Assembly: GCA_947495695.1 (NCBI GenBank)
Contig: CANLZP010000002.1
Coordinates: forward strand, 496,001 to 560,000
Direction: 5' to 3'
DNA length: 64,000 nucleotides
DNA from: an uncultured Erythrobacter sp.
GTDB taxonomy: Bacteria > Pseudomonadota > Alphaproteobacteria > Sphingomonadales > Sphingomonadaceae
In this document: one piece after another, positions 54,605 to 63,244 of the stretch
Position numbering within the stretch: the stretch's first letter is position 1
Layout: the number at the start of each line of letters is the position of its first letter
Notes under the pieces: model-generated
The model's database searches: none
Told to the model about the DNA's origin: nothing
What the model saw: only the letters and a program-made list of their open reading frames with translations
Made by a program: the position numbers and the translations under genes

Positions 54605-56228
54605 CCTGGAAGTCGGTTGGCGGACCATCTGGCAGACCCCACCATGCAACCACAACGCCAAAGGCAACGATGATCCATGTGTACCACAGGCCCGAATACA
54701 CATTTCCGGTGCTGGCCACGATAAGACCCGATATCAGCGGCAGGAAACCACCCAGATACCCGGCACCAATGTGGTAGGGGATCGACATTGACGAATAGCG
54801 AATTTTCGGCGGGAACATCTCTGACAAGAGCGCCGCGACCGAGCCATAAGTTAGCGCAGACAGCACTCCCAAGCCAAGCAAGGCAGCGATGATTCCGATC
54901 AGATTTGGAAGCGGAGGCACCTGCCGCGAGAAGTCAAAGCCGGATTGTGACAAAGCCGCTTGCAAGCCTAGCGTGCGGGCCTGATTGTTATCCAACCAGT
55001 CATCGCCAATCGGCAATGCCTCACCGCCGACAGAGACAGCCAATGTATCGCTCTGCTCAACTGTGTAGGAGACACCGCTTGCTGTAAGCGACCCGAGAAC
55101 CTTGCCGCAATCGCTTTGCTCACGGTCGAACAATTCAGCGAACGGATCGGTGACACATTGTTGGCCAGAAACCACGACTGGGTTCTTCTCGGCCGCTTCT
55201 GCAAGGCCTGGATTGGCCATGCTGCCGATGAACCAAAATATCGGGAATAACAGCGCCAGTGATGCCAGCGCTCCAATGATGATCGGCTTCTTGCGACCGA
55301 CCCGATCGGACCATTTGCCAACCACAATGTATAGCGCCATCGAAAGGCCACCCGCGATCAACAAGATGATCTCAACCGTCGTTTCGTCCAAGCGCATGTC
55401 CCCTTTCAGGAAGGACAGACTGGAGAAGAAGGCAGTGTACCAAATGGTGGTCAGGATCCCCGAAACACCGAACAGAGCGACAAAGATACGCTTCTTATTC
55501 CCGGGATAGGTGAAGCTTTCAATAAATGGATTGCCTGATGTCTCGCCTGCTTCTTTCATCGCCTTGAACACAGGGCTTTCAGAAAGCTTGAACCGCATCC
55601 ACAAAGAGATGACCAGCAGGAGAATGGACAAAAGGAACGGTACCCGCCAGCCCCAATCGTTGAAGTCTTCCTCGGGAATGATGACGCGGCATGCCAACAC
55701 CACTATGATCGAGAGCACGAAACCACCGACCACGCTGGCTTGGATAAAGCTGGTGTAATAGCCGCGCTTCTCGGGCGGGGCATGCTCGGCCACATAAATG
55801 GCTGCACCGCCATATTCACCGCCCAAGGCAAGACCCTGTAACACCCGCAAGATGATAACGATGATTGGTGCGACAATGCCGATTTGATCGACCGTAGGGA
55901 TAAAGCCAACCCCGGCTGTCGCGACACCCATCAATGTGACCGTCACCAGGAAGGTGTATTTGCGTCCCAGCCTGTCTCCCAAAAAGCCAAACAGGATTGC
56001 GCCGATGGGGCGGAATGCAAAGCCGACCGCAAATGTGGACCACACCAAGAGCAAGCCCAAGGTCGGATCGTCTACATCGTAAAATGCATCTTTCAGGATG
56101 TAGGCGAGCGTGCCGTAAATGAAGAAATCATACCATTCAAAGATTGTCCCGGCGCTGGACGCACCGACCACCAGGCGGATCTCCTTGTCGGTCGGTTCCG
56201 GCTGACTTGATTGGACTGCTTCGTTCAT
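54594..56228 (-). CDS. MFS transporter of the metabolite:H+ symporter (MHS) family
   Basis: A 544-residue permease. The MHS signatures are clear: FEWYDFFIYG near residue 31, RPIGAILFGFLGDRLGRKYTF near 74, ALGGEYGGAAIYVAEHAP near 136, and KWSDRVGRKKPI near 308. Relatives move dicarboxylates, proline or betaine. Unlike typical 430-residue members, it has an extra block at about 340-442 (with Cys in GQQCVTD and SDCGKV) between two helices, probably a periplasmic domain. Substrate is undetermined. Confidence 0.88.
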   Translation of the reverse strand: MNEAVQSSQPEPTDKEIRLVVGASSAGTIFEWYDFFIYGTLAYILKDAFYDVDDPTLGLLLVWSTFAVGFAFRPIGAILFGFLGDRLGRKYTFLVTVTLMGVATAGVGFIPTVDQIGIVAPIIVIILRVLQGLALGGEYGGAAIYVAEHAPPEKRGYYTSFIQASVVGGFVLSIIVVLACRVIIPEEDFNDWGWRVPFLLSILLLVISLWMRFKLSESPVFKAMKEAGETSGNPFIESFTYPGNKKRIFVALFGVSGILTTIWYTAFFSSLSFLKGDMRLDETTVEIILLIAGGLSMALYIVVGKWSDRVGRKKPIIIGALASLALLFPIFWFIGSMANPGLAEAAEKNPVVVSGQQCVTDPFAELFDREQSDCGKVLGSLTASGVSYTVEQSDTLAVSVGGEALPIGDDWLDNNQARTLGLQAALSQSGFDFSRQVPPLPNLIGIIAALLGLGVLSALTYGSVAALLSEMFPPKIRYSSMSIPYHIGAGYLGGFLPLISGLIVASTGNVYSGLWYTWIIVAFGVVVAWWGLPDGPPTDFQDDV

Positions 56229-56265
56229 TGCGGCTCATCCTCCCCCAGATGCTGCTGTGCTTGCT

Positions 56266-56706
56266 CTAGCTTGCCTCATTCGCCTTGAAAAGCGCCTGTG
56301 ACAGAGCCTTCCACGGAAGCATCAATGCACCGTGCCGGCCAGCATGCGGCATTGCCGGCGCCAAGGCATCAAAGCCCGGCCAGTTCGGCATGGGACCTTC
56401 GCCCGACAGCCAATTATGTACGGCCTGCTCCATCGCGCCGGCTTGGTGGGACTCAACGCCAGGTACATGCAAAGCCAGCACCGCAGCCGATGCTTGGCCC
56501 ACAGCGCATGCTGTTACCTGCATTCCGATCTTGGATATTCGCGAGTGCGCATCGAGGCCAACACCCAAATCAATTGTGCTGCCACATGTGCGCGACCGCG
56601 CTTCTGCACGGGCCGTCAAATCATCACTCAAGGGAAATTCAGCCAGCTGAGTGGCCAGACTGAGTAAGGCAGGCGTATAAAGTTTGCCTGCCGACGCAGC
56701 GGTCAT
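56266..56706 (-). CDS. IscU/NifU-N-like scaffold protein, third Cys missing
   Basis: A 146-residue protein of the IscU fold. Cys41 in RTCGST and Cys67 in TACAVGQAS match the first two cluster ligands. The third Cys, expected near residue 126 before the LLPW-like ending, is replaced (GRHGALMLPW); His125 could substitute. A cluster scaffold or a degenerate relative are both possible. Its ATG overlaps the cvpA stop (ATGA). Confidence 0.75.
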   Translation of the reverse strand: MTAASAGKLYTPALLSLATQLAEFPLSDDLTARAEARSRTCGSTIDLGVGLDAHSRISKIGMQVTACAVGQASAAVLALHVPGVESHQAGAMEQAVHNWLSGEGPMPNWPGFDALAPAMPHAGRHGALMLPWKALSQALFKANEAS

Positions 56707-57224
56707 TCGAGCGCCTCGGCCTGCTCTTTTAACTTCGCTCGACGCTCAGAAATAATCAACACCAGATCGCGCGACGCAGCATCGGCAATGGGATAGGTTC
56801 GTGCGGTTGTCATCCAAACCGGTCGCCCTTCGACACCCCAAACGGTGTCATAGCCGAGCACCAGCAAGGAGAATGCAAAGACGAAGATCAGTGCACCCTT
56901 CAAGGCGCCAAAACCAAAGCCCAACACCCGGTCAATCGGCCCGAGGATCGAATTACGAGAGGCTTCGCCCACATTGTTGGCGATCACTTTCATCGCTGCA
57001 TAAGGGATCAACAGCAACAACGCGAAGGCCAGGATCGACGTGGCTGGTTCTGTATCCAATTGCGTTTTGATCGCCTCGGTCAAAGGCTTGTGCAGGTAAT
57101 AGATGGCGAAGGCCGCCAATATCCACGCAGCCAAAGATAGCACTTCCTGCACCAATCCGCGCAAAAACCCGCCAATTGCGGCCACTCCGACCACGATCAG
57201 AACAATAATGTCGAATACAGTCAT
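56703..57224 (-). CDS. cvpA: CvpA family membrane protein
   Basis: A 173-residue protein with four membrane helices in CvpA arrangement: FDIIVLIVVGVAAIGGFLRG at the start, then QEVLSLAAWILAAFAIYYL, ILAFALLLLIPYAAMKV, and ALIFVFAFSLLVLGYD. The GPIDRVLGFGFGALKG loop is the family signature. In E. coli CvpA is needed for colicin V production and envelope stress tolerance. It follows radA by 10 bases, an order common in alphaproteobacteria. Confidence 0.9.
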   Translation of the reverse strand: MTVFDIIVLIVVGVAAIGGFLRGLVQEVLSLAAWILAAFAIYYLHKPLTEAIKTQLDTEPATSILAFALLLLIPYAAMKVIANNVGEASRNSILGPIDRVLGFGFGALKGALIFVFAFSLLVLGYDTVWGVEGRPVWMTTARTYPIADAASRDLVLIISERRAKLKEQAEALE

Positions 57225-57234
57225 GCGCGCTCAA

Positions 57235-58602
57235 TTATGCGCTTGCCATCACCTGGTCAACGAGGTTTGCGAGCTGACCCATCCCTCGATACTCAAGCTT
57301 CGACGAACCGCTCTTCACGTCAGCTGGGCCGAACCCTTTGGAAAAACCCAGTTTATTGGCTTCTCGCAACCGCAATCCGGCGTGGGCGACAGGGCGAATC
57401 TCTCCAGCCAAAGAAATTTCTCCAAACCACACGCTTTGTGCTGGCAAGGCTTTGTCGGCCAATGCAGAGACCAAAGCTGCCGCCACAGCGCCATCTGCCG
57501 CCGGATCAGACAGACGATATCCGCCGGCAATATTGAGATAAACTTCGGCAGAACTGAAATTCAGGCCGCAACGCGATTCCAACACGGCGAGCAACATCGC
57601 CAACCGGCTGTTGTCCCACCCAACTACAGATCGGCGCGGCGTCGCGCCCGATTGAAGTTTAACGATCAAGGCCTGAATCTCGACCAAAACAGGCCGTGTG
57701 CCTTCCAGCGCGGGAAAGACAGAACTGCCCGCCAAGGGATGATCGCGACCCGACAAGAACAGCATCGATGGGTTGGTCACTTCTTCCAACCCTTCTTGCG
57801 CCATCGCAAAGACACCAATTTCATCGACTGCACCGAACCGGTTCTTGAGCGCTCGAAGGATGCGGTATTGGTGGCTGCGCTCCCCTTCGAAACTCATCAC
57901 CACATCAACCATATGCTCAAGCACGCGTGGCCCGGCTATATTGCCGTCTTTGGTGACATGGCCGACCAAAACCAGTGCGACGCCATTCTCTTTGGCATAG
58001 CGGATCAATTCAAAGGCGCAGCCGCGCACCTGACTGACTGTACCCGGCGCGCCTTCGATGGAATCCGAATACATCGTCTGGATCGAATCGATCACCAACA
58101 GCTTGGGTGCTTGCATCGTGCCCAAAGTGGTCAAAACATCGCGTACAGATGTCTCAGAGGCGAGCTTGATCGGAGCGTCGGCCAGCCCCAATCGCGAGGC
58201 TCGCATACGCACTTGCCCGGTCGCTTCCTCTCCGCTGACATAGACAACCTCGCCGCCAGATCGGGCCACATTGGCCGCGGTTTGCAGCAGCAATGTTGAC
58301 TTGCCGATACCCGGATCACCGCCCATCAATATGGCCGACCCAGGAACGATACCCCCACCCAATGCGCGATCGAATTCCGCCAAACCGCTGGGTTGGCGAA
58401 CCGGCATCTCTCCTGGTGCATCCAAAGACACAAATTCAACCGACCTGCCGCCGGTGGTCAGGTGATGTTTCTGAGAAAATACCGTTGCGGGTGCTTCTTC
58501 AGCCAACGTGTTCCATTCCGAACAATCGGGGCATTGACCCTGCCATCGGTGCGAGACACTGCCACAAGACTGACAGACATAGCGTTTCTTGCTCTTAGCC
58601 AT
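57235..58602 (-). CDS. radA: DNA repair protein RadA/Sms
   Basis: A 455-residue RecA-like helicase acting in branch migration during recombination. The zinc finger uses Cys10, Cys13, Cys24 and Cys27. Walker A is GGDPGIGKS (94-102); the RadA-specific KNRFG motif is present (LKNRFGAVDEIG). The C-terminal Lon-like domain (RRSVVGWDNSRLAMLLAVLE) completes it. The ATG at 58602 is preferred over a TTG two codons earlier. First gene of its unit. Confidence 0.95.
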   Translation of the reverse strand: MAKSKKRYVCQSCGSVSHRWQGQCPDCSEWNTLAEEAPATVFSQKHHLTTGGRSVEFVSLDAPGEMPVRQPSGLAEFDRALGGGIVPGSAILMGGDPGIGKSTLLLQTAANVARSGGEVVYVSGEEATGQVRMRASRLGLADAPIKLASETSVRDVLTTLGTMQAPKLLVIDSIQTMYSDSIEGAPGTVSQVRGCAFELIRYAKENGVALVLVGHVTKDGNIAGPRVLEHMVDVVMSFEGERSHQYRILRALKNRFGAVDEIGVFAMAQEGLEEVTNPSMLFLSGRDHPLAGSSVFPALEGTRPVLVEIQALIVKLQSGATPRRSVVGWDNSRLAMLLAVLESRCGLNFSSAEVYLNIAGGYRLSDPAADGAVAAALVSALADKALPAQSVWFGEISLAGEIRPVAHAGLRLREANKLGFSKGFGPADVKSGSSKLEYRGMGQLANLVDQVMASA

Positions 58603-58657
58603 CCGCAATTAATAGGCGGAACATTTGCAGAACGCAATTGCTTAAAGGGTTCTAACC

Positions 58658-60988
58658 ATGCACAATCCACGCATGCGTCAAAAAGAACTGCGAATTGCTC
58701 TGATTTGTTACGGCGGCGTCAGCCTTGCGGTCTACATGCACGGAGTAACCAAAGAGGTTTGGCATCTGGCCAAGGCCAGCAGCGGATTCCACAAGGGCGA
58801 TACGCAGGGCGGCGGCGTTCGGCGGGTGTATTGCGAACTGTTGGAGTATATTCAAAACGAGCATGAGCTGCGTCTCAGGTGCCTGCCGGACATTCTTTCG
58901 GGCGCAAGCGCTGGTGGGATCAATGCTGTGTTTCTTGCTCAAGCCATCCATTCTGGCCACTCGCTAGAGCCATTGACCGATCTTTGGCTGGAAAAGGCCG
59001 ATGTGAGCCAATTGACCGATCCTAAGGCGGAACCGATGTGGCGCTATGCCAAGATTTGGGCACAACCAATCGCCGAATGGATTTTGCGTCGTCCCGGTAA
59101 TGCCGTCAGCGAGAGCGTCGCGCCGGAAACACGGGCGGAGGTCCGCCATAAGGTTTCGCGTCTGATCAGAGGGCGCTGGTTTAGCCCGCCCTTCTCAGGG
59201 TCCAATTTTACCGCTCTTCTGCATGATGCCTTAAAGGCGATGCGTGATGGCAAGGCCGGGGAGCCTCTGCTGCCGCCTGGACACCCGATCGATTTGTTCG
59301 TCACCACTACTGACTTTCGCGGTCGGACCGAGTTGCTGCGGCTAAACAGTCCTCAGATTGTTGCTGAAAGCGAGCATCGTATGCCCATAAGCTTCCGCAA
59401 GCGGGTTCCTTCCGCGGGAGGTCTTGATCTAGCGAACTTGGTTGAGCTGACTATGGCCGCGCGATCGACAGCTAGTTTTCCCGGTGCTTTTCCTCCACTG
59501 CAATTGGAAGAGTTGGATGAATTGGTAAAAACCAAAAGCCTCGAATGGTCCGGGCGCAGCGAATTCCTGAAACGTATTATGCCGGTCCATGTCCGCGACA
59601 AAGCCACTGCGAATGTATTTCTGATAGACGGATCGGTGTTGGTGAACGCGCCTTTTGGTGGAGCCATGGAAGCCTTGAAGGGGCGTCCGGCCCAGCGCGA
59701 AGTTGACCGGCGCTTTGTCTATATTGACCCGCGCCCAAACCGTCATGATGCGAACAAGGATAGCGAGCCCAAACCCGTCGGATTTTTTGCTGCGATATTT
59801 GGATCACTCAGCACAATCCCGCGCGAGCAACCCATACGCGATAATCTTGAAGAATTGGAGCAGCAATCGCGTGAGGCCGCCCGGCTCAGCCGGATTGTTG
59901 CAGGCTTGCGCCCAGAGATCGAACGCGCGGTTGAAAAGCTGTTCGGTAGAACGTTCTTCTTGGACAATCCCACCGCCAAACGTCTGAAGAATTGGCGCAA
60001 CAAAGCCCAACAAGCTGCGGCCGAGGATGCTGGATACGCTTTCCATTCCTACGCTCAGGCAAAGTTTAACGGCATTATCGAGCGATTGGCAGCGTTGGTA
60101 CATGTCGTCTCACCCCAGCTCGGCCTGCCCGATGCTAGCCCGATCGAAGAAGCCTTGCGACAGGAGTTGCAGCGGCGCGGTATCAACGACTTGTCCGCTC
60201 CATCGGGAGGAGCAAGCGATCCAGCCATCGCTTTCTTTAGGACCCATGACGTCGGATTTCGCATTCGCCGGTTGCGGCTTTTGGCGCGTAGATTGGCGAG
60301 GGATTGGGAGCAAGACCCAGACATATCCGATGCTGCGCTCGATACCGCACGAGCCGCTATTTACGATATATTGGGTCTCTATTTCGGTAGCGACGGGCGC
60401 GAAGGTCTAGGTCCTGAATTTGATGAATTGTCAGACAATGTGCTGAGCGATCCTAGCGCGGTGCTGGATTATCTGGGATCAAAACGCCTTTTGCCCGAAG
60501 TGGATGACAGGGCCGAAGAGCTTTTCGCTGCCAGCCTTGAACACATGCCAAAACAATTGCGCCGCCGGATGCTGCTTACCTACCTTGGCTTTCCGTTCTA
60601 TGACGTGGCGACGCTGCCGTTGTTGCGCAATGAAGGCCTGACAGAGTTCGATCCGGTGAAAGTGGATCGCATTTCTCCGGACGATGCTCGCTCTATCCGG
60701 CCAGGCGGAACTGATGACACGTTGCGCGGTACAGAATTTTTCAACTTCGGCGCTTTCTTCAGCCGGGCTTATCGTGAGAACGACTATATGTGGGGCCGTC
60801 TGCACGGGGCCGAACGGATGATTGATTTGATGTGCTCGACGGTCGACGCCGGCATCGACCAGCACGATTGCATGCAATTCAAGCGGGCCGCATTCCTAGC
60901 CATCATTGACGAAGAAGAAGAAGTTGGTCGATGCGACCAAAACTTGCTCGACGAACTGCGATCTGAGATTGAAGAGCAACTAGGTTAG
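58658..60988 (+). CDS. Large patatin-like phospholipase-related protein
   Basis: A 776-residue protein. The N-terminal patatin fold has the oxyanion loop CYGGVSLAVYMHG (residues 18-30), the nucleophile Ser84 in SGASAGG, and the Asp of the dyad in FLIDGSVLVNAPF. The remaining half is a long helical region of no known activity, as in the patatin-related family of 700-800 residues. No signal peptide is visible, so it is probably cytosolic or membrane-associated lipid acyl hydrolase. AAAGGG precedes the ATG. Divergent from radA. Confidence 0.85.
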   Translation: MHNPRMRQKELRIALICYGGVSLAVYMHGVTKEVWHLAKASSGFHKGDTQGGGVRRVYCELLEYIQNEHELRLRCLPDILSGASAGGINAVFLAQAIHSGHSLEPLTDLWLEKADVSQLTDPKAEPMWRYAKIWAQPIAEWILRRPGNAVSESVAPETRAEVRHKVSRLIRGRWFSPPFSGSNFTALLHDALKAMRDGKAGEPLLPPGHPIDLFVTTTDFRGRTELLRLNSPQIVAESEHRMPISFRKRVPSAGGLDLANLVELTMAARSTASFPGAFPPLQLEELDELVKTKSLEWSGRSEFLKRIMPVHVRDKATANVFLIDGSVLVNAPFGGAMEALKGRPAQREVDRRFVYIDPRPNRHDANKDSEPKPVGFFAAIFGSLSTIPREQPIRDNLEELEQQSREAARLSRIVAGLRPEIERAVEKLFGRTFFLDNPTAKRLKNWRNKAQQAAAEDAGYAFHSYAQAKFNGIIERLAALVHVVSPQLGLPDASPIEEALRQELQRRGINDLSAPSGGASDPAIAFFRTHDVGFRIRRLRLLARRLARDWEQDPDISDAALDTARAAIYDILGLYFGSDGREGLGPEFDELSDNVLSDPSAVLDYLGSKRLLPEVDDRAEELFAASLEHMPKQLRRRMLLTYLGFPFYDVATLPLLRNEGLTEFDPVKVDRISPDDARSIRPGGTDDTLRGTEFFNFGAFFSRAYRENDYMWGRLHGAERMIDLMCSTVDAGIDQHDCMQFKRAAFLAIIDEEEEVGRCDQNLLDELRSEIEEQLG

Positions 60989-61004
60989 GTTGGACTAGAT
61001 CGGG

Positions 61005-61910
61005 TTATTTGGCATCCATGCTGTTCCAGATTGCGGTCACAAATGCATCTGGCCCGATGAACCCACCTGTTCGCCCGAATTCTTCCAGCGGCTTCGCAGC
61101 GATTGCGTCTTCCAGACTGGCGCCGCCTTCACGCAGTGCTTCTACCCGTGACACCGATTCTGCGATCATCGCACGATAGGCCATCAATCCGGCCTTGTCG
61201 GACATGGGCCCGTGCCCCGGAATGACTTGAGTTTCATCATCCATCATCGCCTGGGCCATGCCCAATGATCCAAGCAGATGGTACACATTGCCGCCCGATT
61301 CCACATCGACAAATGGGAAGCTGGCAATGTTGAAATAGAGATCGCCCATGTGGACAACATTGGCTTCTCGCCAGATAACGATACTGTCACCATCGGTATG
61401 GCCGCCGCCTAGCGATACAAGATCAATGGAATCCCCGTTTTGATGGAATCTAACGCCTTGGTCATAGGTCACAATCGGCAGCGCAACGTCCGCAGCAGGT
61501 GGCGATACGTTCCCTGCAGCAGAGCCACCCGAAGCCATTCGCTTGCGAACATTATGGTGGGCAAAGATGGTTGCGCCAGTCTCACCAAAATGTTCATTTC
61601 CGCCGGTGTGATCATAATGCCAATGTGTGTTCACCACGAATGATACAGGCTCGGCGCCCAATTCTTCGACAGCGGCCTCTATCTTGGCAGAAAGTGGGGC
61701 AAATTGGTCATCGATCATGATGGTGTTGTCATCACCATGGCTGATCGCAATGTTGCCCCCTGCCCCAAACAGCACAGCAACACCGGGCGACAATATTTGG
61801 GTTTTGATCTCAACCTGATCAAAATTTCCTTGAGCAGCCACCGGCGTGCCTAGTGACGCAGCAAGTGCCAAGGCGCCAATTGAAATTCCCAATGTTTTGA
61901 GTGCGTGCAT
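61005..61910 (-). CDS. Exported metallo-beta-lactamase-fold hydrolase
   Basis: A 301-residue MBL-fold protein with a signal peptide (residues 1-25, ending TPVAAQ). Metal ligands are in NTHWHYDHTGG near residue 95, GGGHTDGDS near 175, and IPGHGP near 235. The HxHxDH pattern and periplasmic location resemble MBL enzymes of many roles (B3-like lactamases, quinoprotein-associated hydrolases). True beta-lactamase activity is not demonstrated. The ATG at 61910 has GGGG 7 bases upstream. Confidence 0.85.
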   Translation of the reverse strand: MHALKTLGISIGALALAASLGTPVAAQGNFDQVEIKTQILSPGVAVLFGAGGNIAISHGDDNTIMIDDQFAPLSAKIEAAVEELGAEPVSFVVNTHWHYDHTGGNEHFGETGATIFAHHNVRKRMASGGSAAGNVSPPAADVALPIVTYDQGVRFHQNGDSIDLVSLGGGHTDGDSIVIWREANVVHMGDLYFNIASFPFVDVESGGNVYHLLGSLGMAQAMMDDETQVIPGHGPMSDKAGLMAYRAMIAESVSRVEALREGGASLEDAIAAKPLEEFGRTGGFIGPDAFVTAIWNSMDAK

Positions 61911-62019
61911 GACCAATCCCCTTTTCTTGGGAAATGACTAAACCGCAAAGGCTTGCTTGTCGACTGATACAGCAAATGATGATTTCGGCGTGCCGGAAAA
62001 TGCAGGCCAGACAAGCAAA

Positions 62020-63156
62020 TCAGCTGCCGAATGCGTCTTTCAACTTGTCGAAGAAGCCGCGGCTTTCAGGGCATTCATCGCCCGTTTCCGTCTCGCGGAA
62101 TTGTTCGAGAATCTCGCGCTGCGCCTTGCTCAGCTTGGTTGGCGTTTCAACCGCGATCTCGACGACCAAATCGCCTCGACCGCGACCTTGCAACACTGGC
62201 ATACCAGCACCACGAACCCGCAATTGCTTGCCCGATTGGATACCCGCAGGAATGTCGACCGCATTGGTCTCGCCATCTAGATCAGGAATATTTACGCATC
62301 CACCCAACGCCGCAGTTGTGAAACTGACCGGCACACGCGTTGCCAGCGTTGTTCCTTCGCGTTGGAAGACCGGGTGCGGGCGCACATGGACAAAGATATA
62401 CAGATCACCGGCGGGCGCACCGCGCGGCCCTGCCTCGCCCTTGCCTGACAGGCGAATGCGCGTTCCGGTATCGACGCCAGCTGGGATATCAACCGCCAAA
62501 GCCTGAGCCTTGTCGACACGGCCCTCACCGCGACAATCGCGACAAGGATCTTCGATCACCGCTCCACGACCGTGACAGGTGGGGCAAGGTCGCTCAACCA
62601 CAAAGAAGCCCTGCTTTGCGCGCACTTTGCCATGCCCATGGCACAGATTGCATTCACGCTCGCTGGTGCCCGGCGTTGCGCCTGAACCATCGCAAGTGTC
62701 GCAGCTGGCCGAAACCTCAATTTCAATCTCGGTTTCTTTGCCATGGAACGCATCATCCAGCGTGATTTCCATGTCATAGCGCAGGTCAGCACCGCGGCGC
62801 TGTTGCTGGCGACCACCGCCACCTGCACCACCGCCAAAGGCCTGACCAAAAATCGTCTCGAATATATCGCCGATATCACCGAAATCGGCCCCGGCATGGC
62901 CGCCGCCACCGCCGCCCATGCCTTGTTGGAAGGCAGCGTGCCCAAAGCGATCATAGGCGGCCCGCTTTTGTGGGTCTTTGAGGCATTCATATGCCTCGCC
63001 AATTGCCTTGAATTTAGCCTCTGCTTCAGCATCACCGGGATTGCGATCCGGGTGAAACTTCATCGCTAGCTTGCGATAAGAGGATTTTAGCGTGGCGCTA
63101 TCTGCGTCACGGCTCACTTCCAGCAGTTCGTAATAGTCTATTTCGGTCGCAGCCAT
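62020..63156 (-). CDS. dnaJ: Chaperone protein DnaJ
   Basis: A 378-residue Hsp40 with full type I layout: the J domain (MKFHPDRNPGD, HPD intact), a Gly-rich region (QQGMGGGGGGHAG), and four zinc-binding CxxCxGxG repeats (CDTCDGSG, CNLCHGHG, CPTCHGRG, CRDCRGEG). It stimulates DnaK ATPase. It lies 88 bases after dnaK, with a terminator-like hairpin between them; GGGGAA precedes the ATG. Confidence 0.97.
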   Translation of the reverse strand: MAATEIDYYELLEVSRDADSATLKSSYRKLAMKFHPDRNPGDAEAEAKFKAIGEAYECLKDPQKRAAYDRFGHAAFQQGMGGGGGGHAGADFGDIGDIFETIFGQAFGGGAGGGGRQQQRRGADLRYDMEITLDDAFHGKETEIEIEVSASCDTCDGSGATPGTSERECNLCHGHGKVRAKQGFFVVERPCPTCHGRGAVIEDPCRDCRGEGRVDKAQALAVDIPAGVDTGTRIRLSGKGEAGPRGAPAGDLYIFVHVRPHPVFQREGTTLATRVPVSFTTAALGGCVNIPDLDGETNAVDIPAGIQSGKQLRVRGAGMPVLQGRGRGDLVVEIAVETPTKLSKAQREILEQFRETETGDECPESRGFFDKLKDAFGS

Positions 63157-63170
63157 GGGTTCCCCGCCCT

Positions 63171-63226
63171 AAAAAACGGCCCGCCGCATATGCTCCATCG
63201 CAAAGATAGAAACACCCGCGGCGGGC
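63171..63226 (-). terminator. Rho-independent terminator-like hairpin between dnaK and dnaJ
   Basis: On the minus strand GCCCGCCGC and GCGGCGGGC form a perfect 9-bp GC-rich stem with a 30-base loop, followed after two bases by six T. It lies after dnaK and ends 15 bases before the dnaJ ATG. Readthrough would be needed for dnaJ expression from the dnaK promoter. Confidence 0.6.
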
Positions 63227-63244
63227 TGATTTTGCATTAGGACA

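Noticed and set aside
57103..58299. 398-residue plus-strand open frame opposite cvpA and radA
   Set aside because: It is antisense to radA and cvpA, which have full family motifs; the translated frame shows no recognisable domain.
58658..60988. Patatin gene as part of a CBASS-type defence system
   Set aside because: There is no nucleotidyltransferase or accessory gene beside it; neighbours are radA and a metallo-hydrolase.
61005..61910. Calling the exported MBL-fold protein a beta-lactamase
   Set aside because: The metal motif alone does not separate B3 lactamases from other MBL hydrolases, and B3-specific residues are not convincingly present.
61950..62020. Nine-base inverted repeat TTGCTTGTC / GACAAGCAA flanking the end of dnaJ
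   Set aside because: The arms are more than 50 bases apart and there is no T-tract, so a functional hairpin is doubtful.
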